Shown here in pieces: positions 44,441 through 55,559 of a stretch of 64,000 nt of DNA. Under the pieces are notes generated by a model, which was not told the origin of the DNA, searched no databases, and saw nothing but the letters and a program-made list of their open reading frames with translations. This DNA comes from Vitis vinifera (taxonomy: Eukaryota; Streptophyta; Magnoliopsida; Vitales; Vitaceae), in NCBI RefSeq assembly GCF_030704535.1, contig NC_081823.1:24371501-24435500 (forward strand), given 5' to 3'. A program made the translations under genes and the position numbers. Every line of letters starts with the position of its first letter. The stretch's first letter is position 1.

Positions 44441-47400
44441 TTAATCTCTCCGGACACGGTCTCGGTGTGCATTTTGTGCTGAGAACAACATACTCCCCAT
44501 GATCTTCAACCTGTAATGTTTCAATTTCCCCTGCGTTCATTCACGTTGATAGCAACAAATCAGCAAATTAATTAATTAGGTTTTTCTAACTATTTTAACA
44601 TTAATGAGATAGTCATAGATAATTCCTCCTACGTACCACATCGATTGATTTGGAGAACCCCCCCATTGACCACAATTCCATGAATTTCATTACAAAAACT
44701 CCACAATCGTGCCTACGTCAATATAATTACCAAAACGTTAATAAGTGTGGAATTATAAATAAGAGATGAACTTCAAATAAATTGCAATCTTATACAATAT
44801 CCCGGACTGCAAGGTCAACACTCACTCATTAGTTTGGAGGGGTACATCAGGTGTTATGAAATTGAATGTCCTCAAATCATAAGGTGATACCTCTTTTTTG
44901 TGGGCAGCCAACCACAGGACAACCTTGGCCTGAAACATTTAGTAACACAACAATTGAAATTTTAATGGGAAGACATACCTATCAAATTATTACTTGTTGC
45001 TTGTTACTTTACCAGATTTTGTTGGACTCCACTCAACATTGTCTTCTTTCTACCAGGACGAGAATCTAGCAGTTGGATTCTCCTGTTTTCTAGGTCATAT
45101 ACATACAATGTCCAATGGTTCTTTATGAGAACCGGTAAGAAGACCTGCACCAATAGACTGCCATTAAACATACATCTAAATATTGTACATTCATGCAATA
45201 AAAATACAAATCCAAGCATTAAACATATGAATCCACCTCGTTAACATTGACATATGGAATATCAATCTGATACAGATGTGGTTCAAAGCGTCTAATAACT
45301 GCCTCCCTAACTAAGTTTTTTGCCTGGGAGTGGATTACCATTTCCTGCATGTTAGATACGGGATAATATCAGGTTTCTCATTGTAGGTGATGCCTGGTTC
45401 AAGACAAAAAATAAAGATAAGCAAGGATTTAATGGAATAGTCATCATTATAGCTATGTAGGGGGATAGAAAAAGTTTCGACTTCGGTTCATGTTGATACT
45501 GCAACAATCTACAGTAGGAATCGACGACCTGATTTCGTATATCATAAAAGTGTAAGCAACAAATTAATTTAGAACCACACTTTCATTTTCAAACTTAAAA
45601 TAATGCATAAAGAGGGATAAGAAATGATATGCACGTCGTTTCCTATCCACCCATTCCCTTGGAAGCAGCCCAAATTGGCTCTGGTTAGAATAGTGTCATG
45701 CATAGACACTAGTTCCTCACTGTTACAAAAAAATACAATTTAGTTTTTGTGTTTTAACTATCATACAATGAGAGGAGTGTCACTCAAGTATGTTACCTTG
45801 CATCCAAATCGTCTCCAAATACCAGTGCAGCTCCTTGTTTTAGGTCGATTTTGATGGCAGATTGTTTGGTTTGTGGTTGGGATATGTATGGGGACAACAG
45901 GTTTGGAGCCATGCGACGCACTCGACATCTCCGGACGTTTCTATTTGTGGGGACAACATTACCTTCTGGTTGTTCTTCAGCATCTGCAATACGAGATTTA
46001 GAACTAGTCAGCAAAGGTATACATTATGATTGGGTACATGGGTTGTTAACCATATGGGTGTTTGCATAAATTTGATCACTTACCGCTTACTACATTAATG
46101 GGTACACTGGGCTGCAACTCATACTCAGGGGCGACAACGCGATCTGGTGTGTCTAGCACATGGTATGCAGCATGCGAAGCCATGTACTCATCACCAGGAA
46201 ATGCATGGTCATCGGCTGTGGGAGGGCTGGCTGGTGCATAGCTAGAGTGACCACCCGCATCTGAATTTACCCCACTATGTCTGCGAGTCCCTAACTTATG
46301 CATAAGGCCATGCATTATTCTCAGCTGCTGCTGAATGCCCCTTTGATATTGGTCGATTGCTCGTTCTGCATCATGATATTGATGCCATATTTCCTATGAC
46401 ATGATATTGTTGTCAATCTTTGAGAACAGAATGTGACAACAACATATTTCTTTGTAGTTAAGAAGTAAAAATAAATTACAATGACAATGAAATGAACATT
46501 TATTAAGTTTTTGAAAAATTCACAGCTTACATCACTATTTTCAGCATCAACATTTGTGTCATGGTCCACATTAGTCTCTGGCTCCATAGTTCTCTCTACG
46601 GTTGGAGATCTCTGGGACGCCTATAATTAGCACTGAAGATTAGTACTTAAATAATGAGTGTTATGCTAGTAATGACAATATATTTATGCATGCATAACTT
46701 ACAAAATCACTCTCAGCATGTCCGAATGCTCCAAACTCCTTTATCTCAGCGACTAGTCGTCGCTTAATCAAATCATCAGTCCATGCCAATGCTGGGGGCA
46801 CTGTAATGGGGACTTGGACTGAAGGAATTTGGAATTTAATGACATAATGCAGCTGCAAAATAAATAGAAACATCAATAAGCAAATGTGAATATGTTGTGC
46901 AATAAAATTAGATAAGAAAATGGAAGACAAAGACTGAATAAGTTCACTACCTGAAGAAATAAAACGCAGCCATGTACCCAAGAGGTCTTAGATTGTTGGA
47001 ATCGCCTAATTCCCTCAACCAGTTGGTCAAGCACAAACTGGGCCCAATTAACATCATTTCGGAATCCATCCTCATGGATGGTATGCCACAAGTTACGGCA
47101 ACCATTGAGCCTAGACGTGGGGGCCAACAATGTGGCACATGTGTAGTAAATGAATGCTCTACGGAACTCCTCGCCTACAGGTAAGTCTAGGAGTTTCTCC
47201 TCGCATGCCCGAATAGTCCCAAATGGATGATCTGATGATGTGGAGGTCACCTGCAAATTCCGTCCTTCTGTTGGGAGGCCTAAAATGAGGCCAACATCGG
47301 TGGCTGTAACAGGATAGTGTTTATGGGCTGAGAACTCTATCCGTCTAAATCCAACATTGAAATGTTGGATTAGAAAGATACAGAGGTTGTGGCGTACCTC

Positions 47401-47532
47401 TGTGCAGTTTAAGTTTAAGAGACCTCCAAATTGGAGGTCTCTTATGGCTTGAATTTTTGCCTCTGGTAATCGGTTGCACAGTTTCTTAAATCTTGCAGCT
47501 GAGCATCGTGTAAACATTGATGTGCCCTGCAT
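44441..47532 (-). CDS. ULP1-like (C48) cysteine protease gene of a MULE, 12 exons, reads intact
   Basis: My exon model, read right to left: 47532-46951, 46852-46703, 46620-46531, 46393-46084, 45983-45797, 45719-45635, 45528-45406, 45344-45237, 45144-45013, 44929-44826, 44712-44637, 44530-44441. All junctions are GT-AG, phases agree and no stop intervenes, giving 678 aa. The N-terminal 244 residues (ATDVGLILGLPTEG) match the domain that precedes ULP1 in plant transposon genes. Then come a low-complexity linker (exons 3-4), WIGNDVVDSYCRLL, and the protease core. The catalytic set is complete: His555 in KNHWTLYVYD, Asp572 (His+17), Gln621 in PLQTN and Cys627 in HDCGVFVMKF, with Gln-Cys spacing of 6 as in yeast Ulp1. 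The family cleaves ubiquitin-like proteins such as SUMO. The exon 7 donor (GTCTTG) is weak and the start ATG may have an upstream exon. Confidence 0.85.
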
Positions 47533-50111
47533 GCAATGTTAGAAAACATGGACATGTTAGGAATAGCAACATTCTTGCAGTTGGTAATGCAATAAAATAA
47601 GTGAAAAAGTAAAGCTGTCATTTCTCAAAGTTACAAAGATTTGTCTGCTTGTATTTAGAAATAATATACAGCAGGGTAAGACATTAGATGGGGTTGGGTG
47701 CTACTAACAGTGAGATATCCTGTAAGAGGGAGGATTGAAAATTTATGAATAAGGCTATATAGAATAGGCAATAACAGTCAAAATGTACAGAATAGACTAT
47801 AAAAGAAAAAAATAAATATGAGAATACTACATGATATATAAAAGAAAGAAATCAAATCAATTTATGTAAATAAATTGACTAATTATATTAGAGAAAGAAA
47901 CCATCAACAAATCAATGAATAATCCTATTTAACCTGCTCCTTTTGATACTTCTGACATACACAAAATCTAGAGGAACTGCTAGAGCAAGCACTTTGCTAC
48001 TGCCATTGAACATGGACAAGGTTTGGAATCCAAGTTTCTGTTGAGAGTATTCCCACATGGTACTAACTATCAGTGAAGAATTGTACACTATCATTTGATA
48101 CCACGAATCATGTGTTTGACCAAAGTTCATGCATACCTAAGTTGTTAGCTGAGTGAGGATTCATGGGAAAATAAATGTAACATAGGACTATTAATCTAAA
48201 CTTGTGAAAGTTTTGAGGCTTGAATCTGATTCAATGGCCATAATAATCTAAAATTTGCAGAAAAGAGGAAGTGGGCATTTAAAATAAGGTAATGATACAC
48301 TATGAAATGCTACTACATACTTTTTTGTAGAATAGTAAACAAAGAGTATGTTTACGCTTGAAAACAAGAATAAATAAGATGAATCCATGAGTGTTGGAGA
48401 ATTAAATGAATGAAGAGGAGTTTGGAAACCATACTTTATGTTGGAGAATAAAAGTTATGTGCTATGACTTTATGTTTTTTTTTTCTGTTAACTTATAGAA
48501 GTATTTTCATTGTTGTAAGGATTCTGCAAGAAGATATACATGAGCAATTTTAAATGTCTGTACTGCTCCTGGCAAAAGCCACATTGGGTACAAGTTTGCC
48601 ACATCAGTTTGCTTGGTCAGTGCGTGAATCACCGTAAATGAATTTATGTAACTGGTTCAAAATACTGGTATATGAAGTGTGTAGAGAGCTATGCACCTTG
48701 CTTAAGTCAATTGTTTGAATCTTAGAGACAAAAAATAATACAGAATTTGCCACCCGAAAAAAATGTATGTCCAGAGTCCAAGGCACTGAGAAATTGGCAA
48801 GGCATGGCTCTCCACCTTCATATTTAAATCACTTAGAAAGTGAAGCAAAAAGAAGCCTAATGTCTCAATACCATTGAGGTCCCCATAAATAATTGTGATC
48901 ATTTAACCCTGGGGACCTGGCTAAAGTGGCTACAGAGGTAAGGGTTACCTATAACTCAAGTGGCTAAAGAGTTAATCCCATCCCCATCACCATTCCTACC
49001 AGAACACCTCTCTTTATCCCTTCCTCTACCCTCCTCCCTCATCATAGAGGACATGGTTTTTGCCTATCCCCATAGCTGTATAGCGAAGACCATTAGATCC
49101 CTAAAGCATAATTGTATATGGTGTTAGTGAACCACATTTTCTATATTACCAAATTGAACACAAATATTACCCGACAACTTACAAAGCTGATATAATAGTA
49201 TTTAATAAATAAACGTTGAATTGTTAAAACTTCAATATTAGAGAACTTTCCAACATAACTGATACATGGTAACTATAATAAGGGACATGAAGAAATCACT
49301 TAAATTTAATGCATAATATATATATATATACTAACTTAAAAGGTATCTGAAAATGAAAATTTCATAAAAGGATTTCAGATTATATATAAACAAGGGAGTA
49401 ATTTGTTCACACCAATTCAAATATGTAAAATATCATAAAATGAAATTTCACCCATTTTGAGACCAACATGCATTCTGATTTATGTTCTGACAATACATTA
49501 AAATTGCATGACTATAGATTATAAGTTCTTGTGGCACTGTACTACAGAAGCGAAAACCTCTCAAATAGTATGTTGGCAACGGAAGAATGCAAAAAACAAC
49601 AAAGATAAGCAAGTATGATGAACCATACCGAGAGTGGGAGTGAACTGGCAGCAGAACCATCTAAGCCATTACCAGCCATTGTTAATATTATAACTGCATC
49701 ATTGGGCATAGAAAAGTAGAATGTAATGCACAGATAAACTGACCAACTGAATAACTAGACAGCAAGTATAGTACAATACTATGAAAGTTCAGCTAAGTGA
49801 TAAGAAAAATGCACGCATCCAATGATGTGAGTAGGACATACTTAAAATAGGGAAGTGAAAGTATACATCAAGTTAAAGGATACCACATTGAAAGTGCAAT
49901 TTCAAATTAAATCAGTAATGAAAGCAACTCCAAATCATGAAAATAAAAAAGTAGTCTTATAAAAAATAAAATCAAAAGCTAGTGCATCGTGTCTATAATA
50001 AGGACAATACATAACATCCAAAAGCGACAACCCTATGACCATAAAGCAAATAATGGAACAATGAGGGATCGTACACAAAATAAAAACCTTACAAGCAAAG
50101 AAATGAACATG
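47533..50111. other. Element B interior between ULP1 and transposase genes
   Basis: 2.6 kb without a recognisable exon on either strand, moderately AT-rich. It is probably ULP1 promoter or 5' region and transposase 3' region. Confidence 0.55.
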
Positions 50112-52439
50112 TCACGGCAATGGATTATTACATTTAGACCGATTGTGACCTATGCCATTGCATCGAGAGCAATGAATAGCTCTCTTATGGCTAAATTGTG
50201 ACTCAATACGCTTTTGTCGGGGTCTTCCTGGAGGACGTCTCACTTGCGGGGGTTGGAGACTAGGAAATACGTTGCCTTGCCCATCTTGCAAAGTCCCAGC
50301 CTCACAAACTTTAGGCATGTTGTGTGTTGGTAATGGTTGAACTGACCCGAGTAAATCAACTGTTGGGTGGAGACTTTAAAACATGGGTCGATATAGTCAT
50401 ACACATCGTGTCTCAATGTACGGATCACAGCACATACATGTGGACATGGCAACCCGGACATTTGCCATGTTAGACATGTACACTTATGTTGCTGCATATC
50501 CACAACCAAATAAACTTCTCCAGTAAAAACCTTGAACGTCCCACCCAAATAAGGCATCACAGTAATCGGAGCAGATCTCGTGATATTTGACATTAGGTTT
50601 TCCTCTGTTTTGGGTCCAACCACACTCTTCCACTTATCTGTACCACGCATATGGGTGTCCAGCATGGCTACAAGCTTATCCATGTGCATCATCAGCAACG
50701 TATAAATTGTTTGGTGGCGTTCCTCTCTTAACCACGCATTGAAGGACTCTGCAATATTAGTTGTCATTTTATCCCAACGTTTTTTAAGGAACTTTGACAT
50801 CGCCCAATGCTCCGGACTATTCTCCGCAACCCACCTTGCTAGGTCGCCATTAAAACGCACAAGTTTTTCAAACGCCTCATTGTAGTCTATATCCAACCGA
50901 GCATATGCAATGTTGTCTAAAAGCAACAAAGCATCTTCTTTCCCTTTCTTTCCCCTAATGTTTTGCCTGTTGAAGAAGCTTGAAAAGTTCTCTTTCACAT
51001 GTCGATAACAATAGGCGTGATTTTCTACCCCAAACAACTCCGAAACACTACGCAATATCCCTTAATGTCTATCTGATATAATAATTACTTCTTGACCATC
51101 TAGGATCCCCTTCAATTTCTCCAAGAACCAATACCAATCCTCATAATTTTCTGAACCAACCACACCCAAGGCTAGAGGGAACATTCCATCATCTGCATCA
51201 TATGCAATGGCAGACAAAAGAGCTCCTTTGTATGGACCACTTAGGTGGCAAGAATCAATAGCCAATACCGGTCGACACCCCATGGTGAACCCTTGAATTG
51301 AAAATGCGTGGGCAATGAACAATTGCTTGAAGTGACCTTCATGAGAAGTGTACTCGGCAATAGTTCCAGGGTTAATTTCCCTTAGTCTATGGCATAACCA
51401 AGGCAAATACGCGTAGGACGCACGTGGAGATCCATATACACGCTCTTTTGCCTTCTCTTTAAGATGCCATGCTTGGTTATAAGTCAATTGAACTCCATGA
51501 TCACTTTCAAAATCCTTGCAAATTTGTCGAGGAAGGTATTCTGGAGTTGTTCTAAACACGTCTTCAACAACAACAACACCTCTCTTGGAAGAAACCCGTA
51601 CCTTAGATGAACACTCATCTTGAGCTATATGATTATGATTAACTTGGTAAGTATAAACTCGCAATATTTCATTTCCTTCAACAGCATGAGCTGTTATCTT
51701 CCAAGGACAATCCTCAACCGAACACTTTACTGACATATGAGTGGGTGAATTTTTCTTGTACTTGTATTGAAACCTTCCAGCTAATGACATTTGGTATATT
51801 GCATTCCGAAACTCATCTACATTCTTAAATGTATGTCCGGAACCTAATATTGCCTCACGAAACCGATTCGATTCCAAAGGGGTGTACTCACTATATGCAC
51901 AACGCGATGCAAAACCTCTTGATAACATCATAGTATTAGGATTTGCATCGCATGATGCATTAGACGAAGGAAACGTAGGATGTGGACCTCTGCATTTACA
52001 TTCATAACCAAAATTAGACTACATAATGCGTAAAATTGATATTCATAAAATTTTAAATAGACATCCAAGTGAAAACGCATTACCCAAGTGCCAACTGTGT
52101 ATTCGGTATATTTGCCTCTATGGCTTCCACACCGGGTGACTCGACTATGTACACATTTGCAAAGTCATCATTGTGGGAAACCACGTTATCCAAGTCATCC
52201 TCATCTTCTAAATCTTGGATGACTCTAGGGTTAAACTTGAGGGTGTAGTGCATCCTCCTCACATGAAGGGAAATGTCGAATTTTTCTAAGACCTTCTGAG
52301 TGAATTCTTCAAATGTCATTCCTTTATAAATGTGAATACCTTTGCTTCTTCCACCAACATATTCCCAAACGCCATCATTTTTTTGGACAAGTTTCCCTCC
52401 CACGAAAATATAACAGTATATTCTATTTGTGGCATCCAT
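50112..52439 (-). pseudogene. MULE transposase (MURA-like), broken by one stop and one frameshift
   Basis: Exon 1 is 52,439-52,084 (MDATNRIYCYIFVGGKLVQ, a PB1-like N-terminal domain). A GT-AG intron joins in phase to exon 2 at 51,989. In order there follow a MuDR-type DNA-binding region (FQYKYKKNSPTHM, CPWKITAHAV, NHNH), the DDE core with the first Asp in AIDSCHLSGPYKG and the second in IISDRH, a SWIM zinc finger (CTCLTWQMSGLPCPH), an AT-hook-like PPGRPRQKR and a CCHC knuckle (CSRCNGIGHNRSKC). TAA at 51,064-51,062 falls directly after the second catalytic Asp motif where the family has Gln, consistent with a CAA to TAA transition. A one-base shift near 50,320-50,345 separates the SWIM part from the AT-hook/knuckle part. 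As it stands it cannot make a full transposase, but both lesions look recent. Confidence 0.92.
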
Positions 52440-54264
52440 CAACCTATTGAAATAAAGCACAAATTTATATTGTTGAACAAACAATAATGCATATTCAATG
52501 TGATCTTAAAAGTTTTTTCATTTCACAATATACTATGTTCCCATACGAAAAAGTTATATTTTAAAAAATGTATATACAAAAAAATGTAACTTTAAAGTCT
52601 TAAAAAAGAATTTTTGTTGCTCTTTTTGATTATTCTAACCATTGTCAACGGTAAGATTATTTTAAGATAGGCACTAATAAACAAACGCTGAGTTGAACTA
52701 AGATATGAAGACCGAGCTTCTCTCTTCTCTTGGACTAATAAATACTACCTAACCTAAACAAAACTAAAAATAATAATAAAAATAAAAAACAAAAATGAGA
52801 AATGTAAAACTGAAATGGAAATTAAAAGATTGAAATTAATAGATTAAAAAAAATCATTAAATTAAAAACTAAGAAAGGCTATAAAAGGAAAAAAAACAAA
52901 TCTCTAACTTATTTTCCCTATCATTCCCCTTTACTTATATATTCATAGTTCACATTTTTATAAGCAAAAACCTCTCTCTCCAACTACTTTAGTGCTACCC
53001 AATTTGACACTACTACTTACCTATGCTAATAATCTAATCGTGTCAATACTTGGAACTTTAAGACAGAACATCACAACAATATCTACTAAAGTAGGAGGAT
53101 TTTGTGTCTGATTCGACTTAATACTCCAGAACATATATATATATATATACACCAAAAACATTGGAATTATGGAAGTATAAGACATTCAATAGGAAATAAT
53201 CCCCCACGTTTTATTAAGCTCTGGCCTATACTTACACTAGGTAGAAAACAAATTCTCATTCTCACTCAAACCCTTAGACAATTTCTGTTGGTACTACTAT
53301 ATTAGACATGCCTACAAACTTATTCAAAGAGAATGGAGATATTTAAATATTAATTATAAAGCGTTGCTTTTCAAAATAATATGAAGAGATAATAGCCTAA
53401 AAAATGTAACAAATACAGAATTCTCTTCTAAACTATCATGTCCTACTTTAGATGATTCATACAAAACCATAAGCAATAGTTTAACACATTTAAGGTTTAA
53501 GGGTCAAAAAAACTAATAGATAAAACGAGATAAATCTGTTACTTGTGCCTACATCTCAAGCCAATGCACCATAAGAAAACTTTAGGGTTTTTAGGTTTTC
53601 CATTTCCCCTTTCCATTTTTCCTCTCCTGCTTTTCTAGCAACCAATTAAACAATTATAAATTATTTTCAAGTATATATGACAAATTTTCACAAATATTTT
53701 TTTGAATTTAAAATATACAAATAGCATGAAAAAAAAAATCTAAAAAAAATTACAAAAATATAATCAGATCGATTAAGCCATGAATTATGAGTTGCAGGTA
53801 AAGTGCATTTTCTGTATTCTCAAGGCTTAAAGAAAAAATTATGGTTCAAAATTTTTCCTTTCTTTTTCTCATTATTTTCTCAGCATCCAAATAATAGTAG
53901 CAAACCAAGAAGTCAATTATTGAATGGAAACAGTAACTTGAACTCCGGAGATCAAGTTGAACACAGTTTAGAGATTTGGACTAAGAAAATTTAGGTCGAG
54001 ATTTAGGCAATCTACTAACCTCAAATATGCAACAACAGAGACCCAACTGAAATCCATACCTTATTCAATTTTTCGAGAGAGACGAATGCGAGAAAAAATG
54101 AAAGAGCCGCAGAGATTGAGATGCAAGAAAGCGATGGAAGTGCTCGGGAGGAAGAGAAGAAAACGGTTTCTAGCCTTGAAATGCTGAAGAGAGAACAAAA
54201 TTAGGGCAAAATTCCAAAAAGCCACAGAGATTGAGATACAAGCGATGGAGAAACTCGGGAGGAA
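52440..54264. other. Element B 5' region upstream of the transposase
   Basis: AT-rich without a supported gene, with a TATATA run at 53,132-53,148. Probably transposase promoter and leader. Confidence 0.5.
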
Positions 54265-54610
54265 CAGAAAAAACGGCTTCTAAGCAGAGAAGAAAATGAC
54301 TTCTAGGCAGAGAAGAAAACGGCTTCTAGGCAAAGAAGAAAACGGCTTCTAGACAGAGAAGAAAACGACTTCTAGGCAGAGAAGAAAATGGCTTATAGGC
54401 TTGAAATGCTGAAGAGATCAAAATTAGGGCAAAATTCCCAAGAGCCGCAGAGATTGAGATGCAAACGGCTTGTAGGCTTGAAATCTGATGGAGGAACTCG
54501 GGACGAAGAGAAGAGACACCGACGCAAAGATTGAGATGCAAACGGCTTGTAGGCTTTAAATCTGATGGAGGAACTCGGGAGGAAGAGAAGAGACACCAAA
54601 TTTAGGGCAA
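54265..54610. repeat. Subterminal repeats of element B (23-bp and ~70-bp units)
   Basis: 54,267-54,404 has about six units of 23 bp (AGAAGAAAACGGCTTCTAGGCAG). 54,440-54,610 has two copies of a longer unit with GATTGAGATGCAAACGGCTTGTAGGCTT and GATGGAGGAACTCGGGA. They lie 130-480 bp inside the right terminal repeat. Confidence 0.9.
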
Positions 54611-54741
54611 AATTCCAACCTGGATTTTTTTGTTTATTATTATTTTTTTTTCATAATCAGCAAAGGTTATTTTTGGAATTAATAAAAGTGCATATCCTTC
54701 TTTTTAATTTTGACACTTCCTATGGGTTTTCAACTTAAATG

Positions 54742-54804
54742 GGTCGGTTAGATGGACCATTTGTTAATTTTTGGGCCCAGCTGGGCCCAAAACACAATTC
54801 TCCC
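54742..54804. repeat. Right terminal inverted repeat of element B
   Basis: Inverted match of 33,348-33,410; the 24-bp palindrome is at 54,769-54,792. Confidence 0.92.
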
Positions 54805-54813
54805 TATTTTTTT
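54805..54813. repeat. Right 9-bp target-site duplication of element B
   Basis: TATTTTTTT, identical to 33,339-33,347. Confidence 0.9.
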
Positions 54814-54904
54814 GGGCAACAGTGGACAATTTTTTGGGTTATGGAAAGTTGGGTTACCAAAAAGCTATTAGGCCCAAATGGGCGAGCCAAAACACAGTTT
54901 TCCC
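54814..54904. repeat. Right terminal inverted repeat of element A, outer tip
   Basis: Continues the repeat interrupted at 33,347 and ends ACAGTTTTCCC. It matches the left tip at 20,279-20,400 more closely ('gggttaccaaaaagct', 'gggcgagcc') than the internal copy at 30,235-30,325 does ('gggttatgaaaaagct', 'gggcgggcc'). Confidence 0.88.
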
Positions 54905-55430
54905 AGTTTATAATTGTCCTGAACTGACATGGCTGTCGGAAAACATGCATGTCCTCAACACCCTCTGGACACTCGTAATTGAGTACTTTTTGGTTTGGCA
55001 ACATTAATAGACTCAATAGGCTTCCTTGCGTCACTTCAGAACTTCAAATTCATGAGTGCCTTTAATTGACATAACTTCTAGAGGAGATGGCTCACTCAAT
55101 TCTCTACAAACACTTACAACATTAACGGACTTTATAGGCAGTCTTACCTCACTTGCATGCCTTGAAATTGATAGCTACCCTGAATTGACATCATCTCCTA
55201 AAGAGATTAGTTTCTTCAGATCCATATTGCCACAATCTCTTATTGTCCATGACTATTGGACAGATATGAGAGTGAAACAAGTGAAGATTGGTCAAAGATT
55301 GTTCACATTACAGAAAGTTATTCAGGTTTCAAATCCCTGTCTTTCTTCTCATTTGCTATGGTTTCATTTTATCAATAAGCTTTGTTTACCTTCTTTTTTG
55401 ACAATTCTAGTATGCATTAACATATAAAGC
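54905..55430 (+). pseudogene. LRR relic, right half, resuming after element A
   Basis: CTGAACTGACAT, TTTGGCAACATTAATAGACTCAATAGGC and later CTGAATTGACATCATCTCCTAAAGAG follow the repeated words of the local CNL LRR. The readable part at 55,056-55,427 includes FIGSLTSLACLEIDSYPELTS and PKEISFF. Stops and indels are frequent. It lines up as the continuation of 20,150-20,278. Its first 9 bp are the right flank duplicate of element A. Confidence 0.75.
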
Positions 55431-55559
55431 AAAAAAAAAAAAAAAAAAAGGCTGAGATAATATTAAACATAGTTGTTATTTGGTTATTAAAGACCAAACT
55501 ATTCATGTTACTTTAAGTTTTGCACACTAAGAGTTTGGGAATAAGCTAGTGTTATGAAA
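55431..55559. other. Short AT-rich spacer
   Basis: Contains an A-run (55,424-55,449); no gene. Confidence 0.6.

Larger units (their letters stand above)
33348..54804 (-). mobile_element. Element B: 21.5-kb Mutator-like element with transposase and ULP1 genes
   Basis: The termini are 63-bp inverted repeats (33,348-33,410 and 54,742-54,804) that differ at about one position. They begin GGGAGAATTGTGTTTTGGGC and are flanked by a perfect 9-bp duplication inside the terminal repeat of element A. The minus strand carries, from right to left, a MULE transposase (broken), a ULP1-type protease (reads intact) and a PF20167-like transposon protein. MULEs that carry ULP1-like genes (the Kaonashi type) are known in plants, so B is probably of that kind. 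The interior also holds an NBS-LRR fragment, a 311-bp array, an 87-bp array and CCGGTCGACCGG clusters. An extra copy of the left terminal repeat lies at 35,567. At 21 kb it is large for a MULE and may include nested insertions. Confidence 0.88.
20279..54904. mobile_element. Element A: Pack-MULE-like Mutator element, split by element B
   Basis: The left terminal inverted repeat (20,279 onward) and the right one (33,105-33,347 joined to 54,814-54,904) are inverted copies of about 280 bp. They start GGGAAAACTGTGTTTTGGC and share 'gcccatttgggcctaatagc' and 'ggtaattttggaaatgaaattataaa'. The left end has a 13-bp internal insertion near the tip. Without element B and its duplicated 9 bp, A is about 13,160 bp. 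It encodes no transposase but holds pieces of a GDPD gene, an RPA1 gene and an unidentified gene, plus a 3-kb minisatellite. Capture of host gene fragments, introns included, between long terminal repeats is the definition of a Pack-MULE. An extra right-type terminal repeat at 29,677-30,325 matches the left end slightly less well than the split copy does, so I take the outer pair as the true ends. Confidence 0.8.
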
